Shown here piece after piece: positions 45,190 to 55,631 of a stretch of DNA of 64,000 nucleotides. The position numbers and the translations under genes were made by a program. This DNA comes from Henriciella sp. (lineage in GTDB: Bacteria > Pseudomonadota > Alphaproteobacteria > Caulobacterales > Hyphomonadaceae). The DNA lies in the NCBI RefSeq assembly GCF_029936995.1, contig NZ_JAPYRE010000003.1, positions 434,001 to 498,000 on the forward strand, given 5' to 3'. A model generated the notes under the pieces. That model was not told where the DNA came from. It searched no databases and was given only the letters and a program-made list of their open reading frames with translations. Every line of letters starts with the position of its first letter. Positions within the stretch are counted from its first letter, which is position 1.

Positions 45190-47028
45190 ATGGCCGGTGA
45201 GTTCATTTCAGATTGGCCCATGTGGGCCAGCCTGCTGGCGGTTCTCGCGACCATAGTTCTGTACATGCTCGACCGCTGGTCGATGGAAATCGTTTCCATC
45301 GGTGTCGTCGCCATGTTCCTCGTGATCTTTTCACTGCCCGGTGCCATAGGCGCAGATGGAGAACCGATCACGTCGGCAGATCTTCTGTCCGGGTTCGGCA
45401 ATCCGGCGCTGATTACCATCATGGCGCTTCTGGTTGTCGGTCAGGGTCTGTTCCAGACAGGCGCGATTGACGGGCCGACGAAAGCGTTGGTGCGCTGGTA
45501 TGGCAGACGTCCGGTTTCGACCTTGGTTTCCACCTTCCTGGCTGTCTTCGCCATCAGCGCCTTTACCAACAATACCCCTGTCGTTGTCATGTTCTTACCG
45601 GTCATGAGCGCCATTGCCGTACGTATGAAGACAAGTACGTCGCGTCTCATGATGCCGTTGAGTTTCGTTTCCATCCTGGCCGGCATGACTACCCTGATCG
45701 GGACATCAACAAACCTGCTCGCCGCCGATGCCCTTCGCCGGATCGACGGTATTCGCCTCGGCTTTTTCGAACAGACATCGATGGGCCTCATCCTTGCAGC
45801 CGTTGGCCTTGTCTACATTGCCGTAATGGCGCGGTTCCTCCTGCCCAAACGCGACAACTTTGCCGACGAAATCATGCCGTCCGGCAAGCAATTCGTTGCC
45901 CAGTTCGAAGTGACGGAAGACCACTTCCTGCTCGGCAAGGCGCCCGTCGCCGGCATGTTCCCGGATCTCAGGGACATGACTGTTCGGATGATCCAGCGCG
46001 GAGAACATGCCATTCTCCCGCCATTTGAGGATATGGAGCTGCAAAGGGGCGACCTTGTCATCGTCGCAGCGACGCGGAAAGCGCTGACAGACCTTCTCGC
46101 CTCGCGTCCGGGAGTCTTGCAGCAATTGTGGAATGGCGGCTCAAACACAGAGGACGTTGATACAGACCTGCCCCAGCTGAGCCTGGTCGAAGCGGTTATT
46201 GCTCCGGGTTCCCGGATGGCTGGACGCACGATCGAGCTGCTCGGATTCAGGCGACTGACCTCGGCTGTCGTCCTCGGCATCCAGCGGCGTTCACGCATGA
46301 TCCGGGCAAAGCTCGGTCAAATTCGCCTCGAGTCGGGGGATACACTTCTGCTTTGCGGACCGACCGGTGTTTTCCAGGATTTGCGCAATAGCCGCGACCT
46401 CATCCTTCTGGAGTGGTCTCTCAGTGAAATCCCCATCACGGCGAAGGGCGTTGCGGCCCGGATCATTGCGGTCATCATGGTCCTGCTGGCTGCCCTGAAC
46501 ATCACGACAATCCTTGTCGCCTCGGTTCTGGCCGCCACAGCGATGATTGTGTTCAGATGCCTCAACATACGCCAGGCGAGCCGGGCGCTCGACCTGCGTA
46601 TTTTCCTCGTTATCGGGGCCGCTCTGGCCATGGGGATTGCCCTTGAACGCACTGGCGCAGCCGCCCTGATCGCTGATGGTGTTGTCGGCTTTGCCTCACC
46701 CTATGGCCCGCTCGCCGTCCTGTCTGCGGTCTTCATATGCGTCGCCATCCTGACAAACATTCTCAGCAACGCGGCAGCAGCTGTCCTCTTCGCCCCGATA
46801 GCCCTCGAGGCAGCACATTCGACCAATTCAGACCCATTACCCTATATCCTGGCGGTGATTTACGCAGCCAACTGCAGTTTCGCCTCACCTGTGGCATATC
46901 AGACCAACATGCTTGTAATGGCGCCCGGTCATTACAAATTTTCGGATTTCGTAAAGTTTGGTGGTCCATTAATATTGGTCATATGGGCGGCGTTTGCGTT
47001 ACTCGCCCCTTGGCGTTTTGATCTATGA
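45190..47028 (+). CDS. SLC13/DASS-family anion transporter with two TrkA_C domains
   Basis: A 612-residue permease. Two membrane halves of about five or six helices each (SLLAVLATIVLYMLDRW onward and LDLRIFLVIGAALAMGIAL onward) carry the signature hairpins TNNTPVVVMFLPV and LSNAAAAVLF. Between them is a soluble region of about 200 residues with two RCK/TrkA_C units (EVTEDHFLLGKAPVAG and IAPGSRMAGRTIELLGF). Such proteins move dicarboxylates, sulfate or other anions, coupled to sodium. The substrate cannot be inferred. It starts 37 nt after the MotB-like gene. Confidence 0.88.
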   Translation: MAGEFISDWPMWASLLAVLATIVLYMLDRWSMEIVSIGVVAMFLVIFSLPGAIGADGEPITSADLLSGFGNPALITIMALLVVGQGLFQTGAIDGPTKALVRWYGRRPVSTLVSTFLAVFAISAFTNNTPVVVMFLPVMSAIAVRMKTSTSRLMMPLSFVSILAGMTTLIGTSTNLLAADALRRIDGIRLGFFEQTSMGLILAAVGLVYIAVMARFLLPKRDNFADEIMPSGKQFVAQFEVTEDHFLLGKAPVAGMFPDLRDMTVRMIQRGEHAILPPFEDMELQRGDLVIVAATRKALTDLLASRPGVLQQLWNGGSNTEDVDTDLPQLSLVEAVIAPGSRMAGRTIELLGFRRLTSAVVLGIQRRSRMIRAKLGQIRLESGDTLLLCGPTGVFQDLRNSRDLILLEWSLSEIPITAKGVAARIIAVIMVLLAALNITTILVASVLAATAMIVFRCLNIRQASRALDLRIFLVIGAALAMGIALERTGAAALIADGVVGFASPYGPLAVLSAVFICVAILTNILSNAAAAVLFAPIALEAAHSTNSDPLPYILAVIYAANCSFASPVAYQTNMLVMAPGHYKFSDFVKFGGPLILVIWAAFALLAPWRFDL

Positions 47029-47046
47029 GTGCCTTAATCGTTGACG

Positions 47047-47805
47047 ATGAAGCTTGATGAATCCCTCTTTACCGTTCCCGGCGTCCGCCAGGGCCTTCGC
47101 TTTTATGTGACAGGGCCGACCCCTTGTCCGTACCTGCCTGACCAGTTCGAGCGAAAGGCTTTCACACACCTTGGCCAGGCAGCGCCTGATTCCCTGCACC
47201 ATCAACTCAGCCAGGCGGGCTTCCGCCGCAGTCAGTCCGTAGCTTACCGGCCAGCTTGCCCGAACTGCAATGCCTGCCGAAGCGTGCGTGTGGACACCAC
47301 CCGGTTTGAACCAAGCCGGAATCAGATCCGTGTCCTTCGCAAGAACAAGGACCTTGTGCGCCGTCCCGTAGAGGCGAAAGCCACGCGGGAGCAATACCGG
47401 CTGCTGAAGCACTATCTCGTCAACCGCCACGATGGTGGCGGGATGTCTGACATGGGATTCCGCGAATATGCGGGAATGGTGAACGAGACCCCTGTCCAGA
47501 CAGTTCTTTTCGAATATCGGCAGGGCCCGGAAGAAGACGCGCCGCTGATCGCCGTCTCCCTGACAGACATTCTGCGGGACGGCTTTTCAATGGTCTACAC
47601 ATTCTTTGATACCCGACAGCCCAAGCGCAGCCTCGGCACATTCATGATTCTTGATCACATCATGAATGCCGCATCCTACAGTCTGCCGCATGTCTATCTC
47701 GGCTACTGGATCAAGCAGAGCCCCAAAATGGCCTACAAGAAGCGCTTCCAGCCGCTTGAGGTGCTTGACGGGCCGGTCTGGCGTCGGCTTCAAGAGGACG
47801 AATAA
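47047..47805 (+). CDS. bpt: Aspartate/glutamate leucyltransferase (N-degron pathway)
   Basis: A 252-residue Bpt enzyme that adds leucine from Leu-tRNA to N-terminal Asp or Glu, marking proteins for ClpS-ClpAP degradation. The N-terminal PCPYLP and ERKAFTHL motifs and the cysteine cluster CPNCNACRSVRV are typical of the ATE/Bpt family, as is YWIKQSPKMAYKKRF near the C-terminus. ATG 47047 is chosen over TTG 47041. It ends just before a GCCTGC/GCAGGC hairpin (47808-47828) ahead of the TRAP operon. Confidence 0.93.
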   Translation: MKLDESLFTVPGVRQGLRFYVTGPTPCPYLPDQFERKAFTHLGQAAPDSLHHQLSQAGFRRSQSVAYRPACPNCNACRSVRVDTTRFEPSRNQIRVLRKNKDLVRRPVEAKATREQYRLLKHYLVNRHDGGGMSDMGFREYAGMVNETPVQTVLFEYRQGPEEDAPLIAVSLTDILRDGFSMVYTFFDTRQPKRSLGTFMILDHIMNAASYSLPHVYLGYWIKQSPKMAYKKRFQPLEVLDGPVWRRLQEDE

Positions 47806-47857
47806 AAGCCTGCCCTGAAAAAGCAGGCGATAACGTCCCGAAAGTTTGGGGGAGGAC

Positions 47858-48991
47858 ATGATTCGCAGACGTAACCTGCTTGGCGCGGGCCTGCTCGGTA
47901 TTGGCGGGGCGGCAGCGTCGTTCAGCAATCCAAATCAGAGCGGCCCCGGAACATCACCATCCGCACCCGCCGTCAGCCGGAACCGTCGTCAGCTCAACAT
48001 GGTCACGACATGGCCGAAAGGCCTTCCGGGACTCGGTGAAGCGGCTGAGCGTGTCGCCCAGCGCATTCATGACATGTCGGACGGACTGATTGAGGTGAAA
48101 GTCTTTGCCGCAGGCGAGCTCGTACCAGCCTTCGAGAGCTTCGATGCCGTCGCGAATGGCTCCGCTGACATGTATCATGGCGCAGAATATTACTGGACGG
48201 CGAAATCGCCTGCCTACCCCTTCTTCACGGCCGTCCCGTTTGGCATGACGGCACAGGAGATTATGGGCTGGATCGATTATGGCGGGGGGCAAGAGCTATG
48301 GGATGAGCTGTCCGCCGACTTCGGAATCAAGGCTTTCCAGGGCGCGAATACGGGTCACCAGATGGGCGGCTGGTTCCGTAAGGAGATCAGGGGTCTCGAT
48401 GACCTTGTCGGGCTTCAGATGCGTATCCCGGGACAGGGCGGCGATGTCCTGCGGGCGCTAGGCGGGTCCGCAAAAGCACTTCCGGGTGGAGAAATCTATC
48501 AGGCGCTCCAGACCGGCAATATCGACGCGACCGAATGGGTCGGCCCATGGAATGATTATTCGCTCGGCTTCTACCGGGAAGCCCCTTTCTACTACGGTCC
48601 CGGCTTCCATGAGCCCGGTGCGAGCCTCGCCGTCGGCATTAATCTCAATCTCTGGAACAGTTTCACCAAATCAGAACAGGCGCTCATCCAGGCGGCCTGC
48701 GAGTCCGTGAACCATACGTCGCTTGGTGAATTCACGTATCAGAACGCACGCTATCTCGACATCCTGACCAGTGAGCATGGAGTCAAACTTCGCTCATTCC
48801 CCGATGATGTCGTGAAGGCGATGGCCGAAGCCTCACGCGATGTACGCGCAGCATCAGGGCGCGACGGGATTGAAAAACGGATCTACGAGAGTTTCGAGGC
48901 CGGTCTGAAAACCATGTCAGACTGGGCAGCTGTCTCTGATGGCCCCTATTACGCCGCACGTGAACTCGGTCAGGCCAGCAGGGAACGCTAG
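47858..48991 (+). CDS. TRAP transporter solute-binding protein, TakP-like
   Basis: A 377-residue periplasmic binding protein (DctP/TakP fold). The N-terminus RRRNLLGAGLLGIGGAAASF has a twin-arginine motif, so it is probably exported folded by Tat. Key segments VTTWPKGLPGLGEAAERV, AYPFFTAVPFGMTAQE and EWVGPWNDYSLGFY match alpha-keto-acid-binding TakP-type proteins. It delivers its ligand, likely a 2-oxo acid or related anion, to the two membrane subunits downstream. GGAGG lies just before the ATG. It is 2 nt from the DctQ gene. Confidence 0.9.
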   Translation: MIRRRNLLGAGLLGIGGAAASFSNPNQSGPGTSPSAPAVSRNRRQLNMVTTWPKGLPGLGEAAERVAQRIHDMSDGLIEVKVFAAGELVPAFESFDAVANGSADMYHGAEYYWTAKSPAYPFFTAVPFGMTAQEIMGWIDYGGGQELWDELSADFGIKAFQGANTGHQMGGWFRKEIRGLDDLVGLQMRIPGQGGDVLRALGGSAKALPGGEIYQALQTGNIDATEWVGPWNDYSLGFYREAPFYYGPGFHEPGASLAVGINLNLWNSFTKSEQALIQAACESVNHTSLGEFTYQNARYLDILTSEHGVKLRSFPDDVVKAMAEASRDVRAASGRDGIEKRIYESFEAGLKTMSDWAAVSDGPYYAARELGQASRER

Positions 48992-48993
48992 GG

Positions 48994-49662
48994 ATGGACG
49001 CTGATATCTTCCTTCAGCTTGGCGCCTTCCTGAAGTGGATCGGCATAATCCTGTTGCCGGTTTTTCTCCTGCCACTTCTGACACTCGCTGTGCCGGGGCC
49101 ATTCACGGCACCATCAAAAGCCCTTTATCCACAGATTGACCGCGTGACACGCTGGGCGCTGAATGTCGCTATCGTATGCGCTGTCGCGCTCGTACTGTTA
49201 CAGCTGGCCGTCGTGATCGCGAGCTATGCTTTCGCGCTGTCCTGGACCTGGCTGTCGGAATCCGTGATCTACACCTTTGCGGCCGTCTTCATGCTGGGCT
49301 CGGCCTCCGCACTCCTGAGCGACGCTCATGTCCGGGTCGATATCCTGCGCCCCCGGTTTGGCGAGCGCGGCCGGGACTGGATTGAACTGGCAGGTACGTT
49401 CCTGTTTCTCTTTCCGATCTGTATTCGCCTGATCACGACAGGCGAAGACGGGCTGACGCGGTCCTGGTCCCTGCTCGAAGGCTCACGCGAGAGCGATGGC
49501 CTGCCCATCCTGTTCATTTTCAAGACCCTGCTGCCTGTCTTTGCCGTACTCATGATGGCGCAAGGGCTATCGATCGCGCTCAAGGCGTCCCTTCGACTGA
49601 CAGGCGGCATGCCTTCTGAAGATGAAGCCACACCGACAATGAGCAGCCATTATGGAGCTTGA
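48994..49662 (+). CDS. TRAP transporter small permease (DctQ-type)
   Basis: A 222-residue membrane protein with four predicted helices (IGIILLPVFLLPLLTLA, LNVAIVCAVALVLLQLAVV, and two more). It forms the small half of a sodium-driven TRAP transporter. The helix pair with LSDAHVRVDIL and WIELAGTFLFLFPICIRL is typical of DctQ. It overlaps the large permease gene by 11 nt. Confidence 0.9.
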   Translation: MDADIFLQLGAFLKWIGIILLPVFLLPLLTLAVPGPFTAPSKALYPQIDRVTRWALNVAIVCAVALVLLQLAVVIASYAFALSWTWLSESVIYTFAAVFMLGSASALLSDAHVRVDILRPRFGERGRDWIELAGTFLFLFPICIRLITTGEDGLTRSWSLLEGSRESDGLPILFIFKTLLPVFAVLMMAQGLSIALKASLRLTGGMPSEDEATPTMSSHYGA

Positions 49663-51232
49663 ACTTGTTCTCGCCCTCGGCATGTTCATTGCCGCCATCG
49701 CCGCACTGCTGGCCGGGTATTCGGTTGCCCTGACCCTTGGTGGCATCGCGCTAATCTTCGCACTCATCGGTCTGGGGCTGGGTGTGTTTCCGGAATCCCT
49801 GCTGAGTAACCTGCCAGCCCGGATTCAGGGCGGCGCCATCATGCAGAACGAGACACTTGTTGCCGTTCCACTGTTTATCCTGATGGGCGTTATCCTCGAA
49901 CGCTCCCGCGTGGCAGAAGACCTGCTCCACATCGCCAGCCGACTGCTCGGCCGCGTCCGTGGGGGGCTGGGCTATGCCGTCGTCCTGGTCGGTGCCCTGC
50001 TGGCGGCCTCTACCGGCATTGTCGGGGCCACCGTTATCACGATGACCCTGATTGCCCTGCCCTCCATGCTCCAGCAGAAATACGATACCCGGCTTGCGTC
50101 AGGCACGATTGCCGCTTCTGGAACGCTCGGGCAGATCATACCGCCGAGCATCGTGCTGATCCTCTTGGCCGATGCTGTCTCGAATGCTGCGAGCCAGGCG
50201 GCTTCAGAGATGGATGTGGGAGGGTTCGTTGTCTCGGTTGGCGACCTGTTTGCCGGCGCCCTGCTGCCCGGACTGATCCTTGTCGGTCTTTACCTCGCAT
50301 GGATCGCGTTCAATGCGATCTTCAGACCAGAACGGTGCCCACCGACCGTGGACGAGACGTCCGATCCGCTGAGCAAGAAGGAAATACTGTTCGGTCTTGG
50401 GGCCCCTCTCCTGCTTATCATCGCAGTGCTCGGGGCTATTCTGGCTGGTATCGCGACACCGACAGAGGCTGCCGCTATCGGCGTCGCCGGCGCGATTCTA
50501 CTGGCAGGGTTGAGGCTCTACGGCCCGGACGACATGGCGCTTGCCTATCCGGTCTACGCCTCGTTCGCCGCGCTCATGCTGATCGTTGCCATCACGAATG
50601 TCATTGACCTCCGTCTCGGCGTGGCCGGTGCGGGGGCATTGGCTGCGACCGGGGTCGCAATCACGCTGGTTGCCAGCATTGTCTTCTTTGCAGGCCTTCT
50701 TGCCGGAATGCTCATCCTTCACCGGAAAGACCAGTTGAAACCGGCGCTGACCAGCGGTGTGCATATTACCGCCATGGTCTTCCTGATCCTCATCGGGGCA
50801 TCCCTGTTCTCTCTGGTCTTCCGGGGCTTCGGCGGAGACGAGATTGTTGCCGACCTTCTGAATGCCATCCCCGGCGGTAAATGGGGGGCACTCATCGGCG
50901 CCATGATAGTGATGTTCCTGCTTGGCTTTTTCCTGGACTTCATCGAGATCATTTTCGTTGTTGTGCCACTCGTGACACCACCACTGATCGTTATGGGGTT
51001 CGACCCGGTCTGGCTGGCCATTCTAATGGCTCTGAACCTGCAGACGAGCTTTCTCACACCGCCCTTCGGTTTTGCGCTATTCTATCTGCGGGGCGCTGCC
51101 CCAGACGGTGTAAAAACGAGCGAAATCTGGCACGGAGCGCTGCCCTTTATCGGGCTTCAGCTTATTATCATTCTTCTGGTTGCTGCCCTGCCCGGCCTTG
51201 CGACATGGCTGCCTTCACTGGTCGCAAAGTAG
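49652..51232 (+). CDS. TRAP transporter large permease (DctM-type)
   Basis: A 526-residue DctM subunit with about twelve transmembrane helices. The N-terminal half has PLFILMGVILERSRVAED and the re-entrant loop ALLAASTGIVGATVITMTL, the C-terminal half GFFLDFIEIIFVVVPLV and LQTSFLTPPFGFALFYLRG, both signatures of the sodium/substrate site. With the neighbouring solute-binding and small-permease genes it makes a complete uptake system. It ends 30 nt from the convergent LemA gene. Confidence 0.94.
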   Translation: MELELVLALGMFIAAIAALLAGYSVALTLGGIALIFALIGLGLGVFPESLLSNLPARIQGGAIMQNETLVAVPLFILMGVILERSRVAEDLLHIASRLLGRVRGGLGYAVVLVGALLAASTGIVGATVITMTLIALPSMLQQKYDTRLASGTIAASGTLGQIIPPSIVLILLADAVSNAASQAASEMDVGGFVVSVGDLFAGALLPGLILVGLYLAWIAFNAIFRPERCPPTVDETSDPLSKKEILFGLGAPLLLIIAVLGAILAGIATPTEAAAIGVAGAILLAGLRLYGPDDMALAYPVYASFAALMLIVAITNVIDLRLGVAGAGALAATGVAITLVASIVFFAGLLAGMLILHRKDQLKPALTSGVHITAMVFLILIGASLFSLVFRGFGGDEIVADLLNAIPGGKWGALIGAMIVMFLLGFFLDFIEIIFVVVPLVTPPLIVMGFDPVWLAILMALNLQTSFLTPPFGFALFYLRGAAPDGVKTSEIWHGALPFIGLQLIIILLVAALPGLATWLPSLVAK

Positions 51233-51262
51233 GCCATCTCCAGCAGGACTGGACAGAACGGA

Positions 51263-51823
51263 TCAGAATTTGACTTCAGGAACCGTGGAGAGCTCGGTGC
51301 GCTCTCCGCCAAGGTCGAAGAATTCCCGCTCAGGGAATGTAAACATGCCCGCGACGATAGAGTTGGGGAACTGCTCGCGCGATGTGTTGTAGTCCTGAAT
51401 GGCAGCATTGTAGAAACGCCGGGCTGCGGCAAGCTTGTCCTCTATGACGGACAGCTCGTCCTGAAGCTCCTTGAAGTTCTCATTGGCCTTCAGGTCCGGA
51501 TAGGATTCCGCCAGGGCAAACAGGCGGCCGAGCGCGCCTGTCAACGCACCTTCAGCCTGTGCCATCTCGCCGGGATTTTCTGCCGAGACAGCTGAATTTC
51601 GGGCCTGGATGACCTCATCGAGTGTTTCACGCTCATGCGAGGCATATCCCTTCACGGTCTCGACCAGGTTGGGGATCAAATTTTGGCGCTGCTTGAGCTG
51701 GACATCAATATCGGCGAAGGCCTGATTGCATTTCTGTTTCTTGGCCACAAGCGAGTTGTAGATACCAATCAGGAAGACGGCGACAATCGCCAGCGCACCA
51801 AGAAGAATATAAACAAACGTCAT
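51263..51823 (-). CDS. LemA family membrane protein
   Basis: A 186-residue LemA protein. An N-terminal transmembrane helix (VYILLGALAIVAVFLIGIY) leaves a cytoplasmic-or-periplasmic helical bundle containing LKQRQNLIPNLVETVKGYASHE and YNTSREQFPNSIVAGMF, the family signatures. Its function is not well known; relatives are linked to envelope stress and metalloproteases. No adjacent Htp-type protease is present. It is convergent with DctM. Confidence 0.88.
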   Translation of the reverse strand: MTFVYILLGALAIVAVFLIGIYNSLVAKKQKCNQAFADIDVQLKQRQNLIPNLVETVKGYASHERETLDEVIQARNSAVSAENPGEMAQAEGALTGALGRLFALAESYPDLKANENFKELQDELSVIEDKLAAARRFYNAAIQDYNTSREQFPNSIVAGMFTFPEREFFDLGGERTELSTVPEVKF

Positions 51824-51887
51824 TCAAGGACCTCCCCCACCAAAACGGCCTCTATCTCCACTAGCCCTAGCCTCTGGCCAAGGCAAG

Positions 51888-54122
51888 CTATCCAGAAAAA
51901 TGCCCTGATTTCGGGAAGCCTCTAGGCGCAGCCTTGCCGGCCTGAGCGCGCTTGCCGAGCCATTCCTCCCATTCCGGGAATGCGCGTGAACGCCCCGCCG
52001 CATCTTGGATGACAAGCCCTTCTTCGCGATTGAACGTCGTGACGTCGCCGAGTTGGTCCTTGCCACGATAGGTTTGCAGTTTGACGCCCTTGCCACGCGG
52101 CATTTCCGGGAGCTCATCAAGCGGGAAGACGAGCATTTTCCTGTTTGTCCCGATCACGGCAATATGGTCTCCGGTCACGACATCGCATTTCAACAGCTTG
52201 CCGCCACCTGTGTTCACCGCTGACTTGCCGGAACGCCGGTTGGATTCCAGTTCCGCTTCCGGCAGCACGAACCCATAGCCTATGTCAGAAGCCACCAGTC
52301 GCTTCCGGCCAGCATCGAGCTTGAACATGGCGACAATTCCAACACTGTCCTCAAGGTCGATCGACAACCGTATGGGTTCACCATGCCCACGTCCGCCCGG
52401 CAGCTTGTCACAACCGAGCGTAAAGGCACGGCCATCGCTGGACAGGAGGATCAGCTTGTCCGTGGTGTAGACTTCCTCGCTCAGATAGAGGGAGTCACCT
52501 TCCTTGAACTTGGTCGCTTCCGGATCCAGCCCGTGGCCCTTCATGCCACGGATCCAGCCCATTGAAGACAGGATCACGGTCAGCGGCTCTTTCGGGGTTG
52601 ACGCTTCAAGCGCTGCGCTCAGATCGATTTCGGGTGCATCCTCGAACGATGCGCGGCGGCGCCCCAGCTCTGTGTCTGGCCCAAAAACCTTCCGGGCCTC
52701 CCTGAGCTCCTTGCCAACCTTCGTCCACTGACGCCGGGTTGAGCCCAGCAAGGCGGTGATCTGCTCCCGCTCTTCGGTGAGCTTCTCATGCTCACGCTTG
52801 ATCTCCATCTCTTCCAGCTTGCGCAAGGCACGCAGGCGGAGATTGAGGATGGCTTCGGCCTGTATGTCGGTAATCCCGAACCGTTCGATCATGACCTGTT
52901 TGGGTTCATCCTCCTCACGGATGATGTGGATGACCTCATCAATATTGAGATAGGCGACAAGATAACCATCCAGCAGGTGCAGGCGCTTGTCGATCTTGTC
53001 GAGACGGAACTCGGCCCGCCGCACGACGACTTCGCGGCGATGATCGAGATAGGCCTGAAGAACACCGCGCAGCCCCATCACCTGAGGCGCGCCCTTGTGC
53101 AGGACGTTCATGTTCATGGAAAAGCGTGATTCCAGGTCACATGACTTGAAAAGGCTCTCCATCAGTACGTCCGGTTCGACCGTCTTTGCCCGCGGCTCAA
53201 GCACGATACGTATGTCTTCCGCACTCTCATCCTTGATATCGCTGAGCAGCGGGGCCTTCTTGGTCTCGATCAGCTCGGCCAACTTCTCGATCAGGCGCGA
53301 CTTCTGAACCTGGAACGGAATCTCCGTGACCACGATCTGCCACGTGCCGCGCCCAAGGTCTTCGGTGTGCCAGCGTGCCCGCACGCGAAAGCCGCCACGG
53401 CCGGTTTCATAGGCCTCCCGGATAGCGCGGCGCGGCTCGACAATCACACCGCCTGTCGGAAAGTCCGGCCCTGGCATCACATTCATCAGCTCGGTGAGCG
53501 GGGTCTCCCGGTCGTCAATCAGCAACAGGGCCGCATCAATGACTTCAGCAACATTGTGCGGCGGAATGGAGGTTGCCATCCCAACGGCAATGCCATTCGC
53601 GCCATTGGCCAGAAGGTTGGGATAGCCAGCGGGCAGGACGACCGGCTCGGTCTCGGTTTCGGAATAGTTGTCCTTGAAGTCGACCGCGTTTTCATTGAGC
53701 CCCTCAAGCAGAAGCTTTGCGGCCTCTGTCATCCGCGCTTCCGTATAACGGTAGGCGGCGGCGTTATCCCCGTCGATATTGCCGAAATTGCCCTGCCCGT
53801 CGACAAGTGGATAGCGCACCGAAAAGTCCTGGGCGAGACGTACAAGCGTATCATAGATCGCACTGTCGCCATGCGGGTGATAGTTACCCATGACATCGCC
53901 GACAATTTTCGCACACTTTCGGTAGCCGGAGTCGGGATCCAGTTTAAGTTCCCGCATGCCATAGAGAATACGCCGCTGGACGGGCTTCAGGCCATCACGC
54001 ACATCCGGTAGTGCACGGGAGGTAATGGTCGACAGCGCATAGGCGAGATAGCGTTTTGTCAGCGCCTCGCTCAATGGTTCATTGATTATGTTGCCATCTT
54101 CATGGTCCAAGAGATCGGACAT
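51888..54122 (-). CDS. parC: DNA topoisomerase IV subunit A
   Basis: A 744-residue type II topoisomerase subunit that decatenates daughter chromosomes. The N-terminal winged-helix region has [22 protein letters not shown], the DNA-gate segment [21 protein letters not shown] (catalytic Tyr near 125) and the tower and C-terminal beta-pinwheel follow (for example [13 protein letters not shown]). The C-terminus is short for a gyrase A, which supports Par[10 protein letters not shown] at 54122 is the start; ATG 54143 is rejected because it precedes the family N-terminus. Its partner parE is at 62.4 kb on the other strand. Confidence 0.95.
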   Translation of the reverse strand: MSDLLDHEDGNIINEPLSEALTKRYLAYALSTITSRALPDVRDGLKPVQRRILYGMRELKLDPDSGYRKCAKIVGDVMGNYHPHGDSAIYDTLVRLAQDFSVRYPLVDGQGNFGNIDGDNAAAYRYTEARMTEAAKLLLEGLNENAVDFKDNYSETETEPVVLPAGYPNLLANGANGIAVGMATSIPPHNVAEVIDAALLLIDDRETPLTELMNVMPGPDFPTGGVIVEPRRAIREAYETGRGGFRVRARWHTEDLGRGTWQIVVTEIPFQVQKSRLIEKLAELIETKKAPLLSDIKDESAEDIRIVLEPRAKTVEPDVLMESLFKSCDLESRFSMNMNVLHKGAPQVMGLRGVLQAYLDHRREVVVRRAEFRLDKIDKRLHLLDGYLVAYLNIDEVIHIIREEDEPKQVMIERFGITDIQAEAILNLRLRALRKLEEMEIKREHEKLTEEREQITALLGSTRRQWTKVGKELREARKVFGPDTELGRRRASFEDAPEIDLSAALEASTPKEPLTVILSSMGWIRGMKGHGLDPEATKFKEGDSLYLSEEVYTTDKLILLSSDGRAFTLGCDKLPGGRGHGEPIRLSIDLEDSVGIVAMFKLDAGRKRLVASDIGYGFVLPEAELESNRRSGKSAVNTGGGKLLKCDVVTGDHIAVIGTNRKMLVFPLDELPEMPRGKGVKLQTYRGKDQLGDVTTFNREEGLVIQDAAGRSRAFPEWEEWLGKRAQAGKAAPRGFPKSGHFSG

Positions 54123-54204
54123 GGCGGCTCCTTCGATCGGCAATAGGTTGCCGGGAATCGGTCCCGTTGCGTCAGGTTAGCAGAAAGGTCGAGCTGTTTA
54201 AGTC

Positions 54205-54903
54205 ATGAAGAACACGCTTCCACGGCTAATCAAGCAGCTTGGTGTGGTTGCAGCTGTTATCCTGGCGATTACGATTGGCAATGACTATCTGCCACCCCAG
54301 CACAATCCGCTTCGGCCTATCAATCTCAATGACCCGATCGGCGTTGCGACCGGCTTCAAACTCGCGCGCATCAAGGCCGATACGGATCTTTGTTATGAAC
54401 TGCTCGACAAGGCTCAGGTTGGCTACACGCCGCTCGCCCCGGATGCGGGGACAGACCGATGCCCCCTGGAGCGCGCCCTGGTTCTTGAACAGACCAATTA
54501 TCCCTATTCCGTCGCTCCGTTGCGCATGAGCTGTCACCAGACGGCTGCGCTATATATCTGGGAGCATGATGTCATCACACCCTTGGCAGAAGAGATACTT
54601 GGCTCCCCCGTCGAGGAGGTTCTGACATATGGGACATTTTCTTGCCGGAACATCGCTGGCACGAACCGTCTCAGTGAACACGGACGGGCCAACGCCATCG
54701 ACATCCGCGGCTTCCGGCTCGAGGACGGACGCATCATCGATGTACGCAAGCATTGGCGTGATGATGGCCAACGCGGCGAATTCCTCACCGCCGCCCGGGA
54801 TGGTGCCTGTAAACTCTTCTCGGTCGTCCTCGGGCCAGACTATAACGCTGCTCACGCCGACCACTTCCATTTCGACATGGGCGGCGGCACGATTTGCCGC
54901 TAG
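54205..54903 (+). CDS. Extensin-like C-terminal domain protein (peptidase M15-like fold)
   Basis: A 232-residue protein with an N-terminal membrane or signal segment (QLGVVAAVILAITIGNDYL). The C-terminal domain has SEHGRANAIDIRGF and YNAAHADHFHFDMGGG, the His/Asp/His pattern of the M15/VanY-like zinc fold that defines the extensin family. Cysteines at CRNIAGTN and GGTICR could pair. Possible peptidoglycan-active or carbohydrate-active role, unproven. Its last four bases overlap the recO stop of the opposite strand. Confidence 0.8.
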   Translation: MKNTLPRLIKQLGVVAAVILAITIGNDYLPPQHNPLRPINLNDPIGVATGFKLARIKADTDLCYELLDKAQVGYTPLAPDAGTDRCPLERALVLEQTNYPYSVAPLRMSCHQTAALYIWEHDVITPLAEEILGSPVEEVLTYGTFSCRNIAGTNRLSEHGRANAIDIRGFRLEDGRIIDVRKHWRDDGQRGEFLTAARDGACKLFSVVLGPDYNAAHADHFHFDMGGGTICR

Positions 54904-55631
54904 GGGCTCCGGGACAATCGGGCAGCCAGCCGGCGGCGGGCTTCAGGCATGTCTCGCTGGACTGTATGAAACAGGCGCCGCTCGATAAAAAAGCCGGTCA
55001 GTTCAAGGCCACTGGCAATATCCTGATGTGTTGCTGGTGCTGTCGGATCCCAGAGGAATGCCGGAAGGGCAAATAGCCGGTCTACATAATCTTCGGCCTC
55101 GGAACCGCGAACAGCCCGGCCGGTGCGCGGAGATACGTGTGTCAGCCCATCATTGGCTCCGCTGATCGCACAGGCCTCCAGGTCAAGACCGAAGCCGAGC
55201 GCGCTCAGCAGTCCGAGCTCCCAGCGTACATATAATGCGGGCCAGACATCACTGTCCTCCAGCGCATCCAGCAACAGGACTGTAGCTTCGTAGATCGAGG
55301 AAGCCGCATGATCGCCTTCATTGGTCACGCCGCGCAGCAAGGCACATACAGAAGCAACCGCCGCCAGCGCATCAGGCAGGTCCAGCAGACGTGATGCCCG
55401 CTGGCGGGAAGCTTCAGCGACGTCAAAACGCCCGAGCTGTTCTTCCAGCCGCCCCGACCATGACAGGTCTATTGAGTTTCCGGGTTCATACTGGCCACGC
55501 TTTTTCCTGGATGCGCCACCATAGACCAAGCCCGACCGGCGCCCCCGGGTGCGCGTAAGCACGTCCAGTATCAGTCCGCTTTCACCAAACTTGCGCCCAC
55601 CGAGGATAAGTCCCTCATCGCGCCAGTGCAT
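54900..55631 (-). CDS. recO: DNA repair protein RecO
   Basis: A 243-residue RecO that helps load RecA onto SSB-covered DNA with RecR. The N-terminal OB-like domain has GLILGGRKFGESGLILDVLTR and RGRRSGLVYGGASRKKR; the C-terminal helical region has the alphaproteobacterial LEACAISGANDGLTHVSPRTGRAV segment. It starts at the overlapping TGATG end of era, continuing the rnc-era-recO operon. Confidence 0.93.
   Translation of the reverse strand: MHWRDEGLILGGRKFGESGLILDVLTRTRGRRSGLVYGGASRKKRGQYEPGNSIDLSWSGRLEEQLGRFDVAEASRQRASRLLDLPDALAAVASVCALLRGVTNEGDHAASSIYEATVLLLDALEDSDVWPALYVRWELGLLSALGFGLDLEACAISGANDGLTHVSPRTGRAVRGSEAEDYVDRLFALPAFLWDPTAPATHQDIASGLELTGFFIERRLFHTVQRDMPEARRRLAARLSRSP

Noticed and set aside
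47808-47828. GCCTGC/GCAGGC hairpin between bpt and the TRAP genes as a terminator
   Set aside because: A 6-bp stem with a 9-nt loop and no U-run on the plus strand; too weak to list as a terminator.
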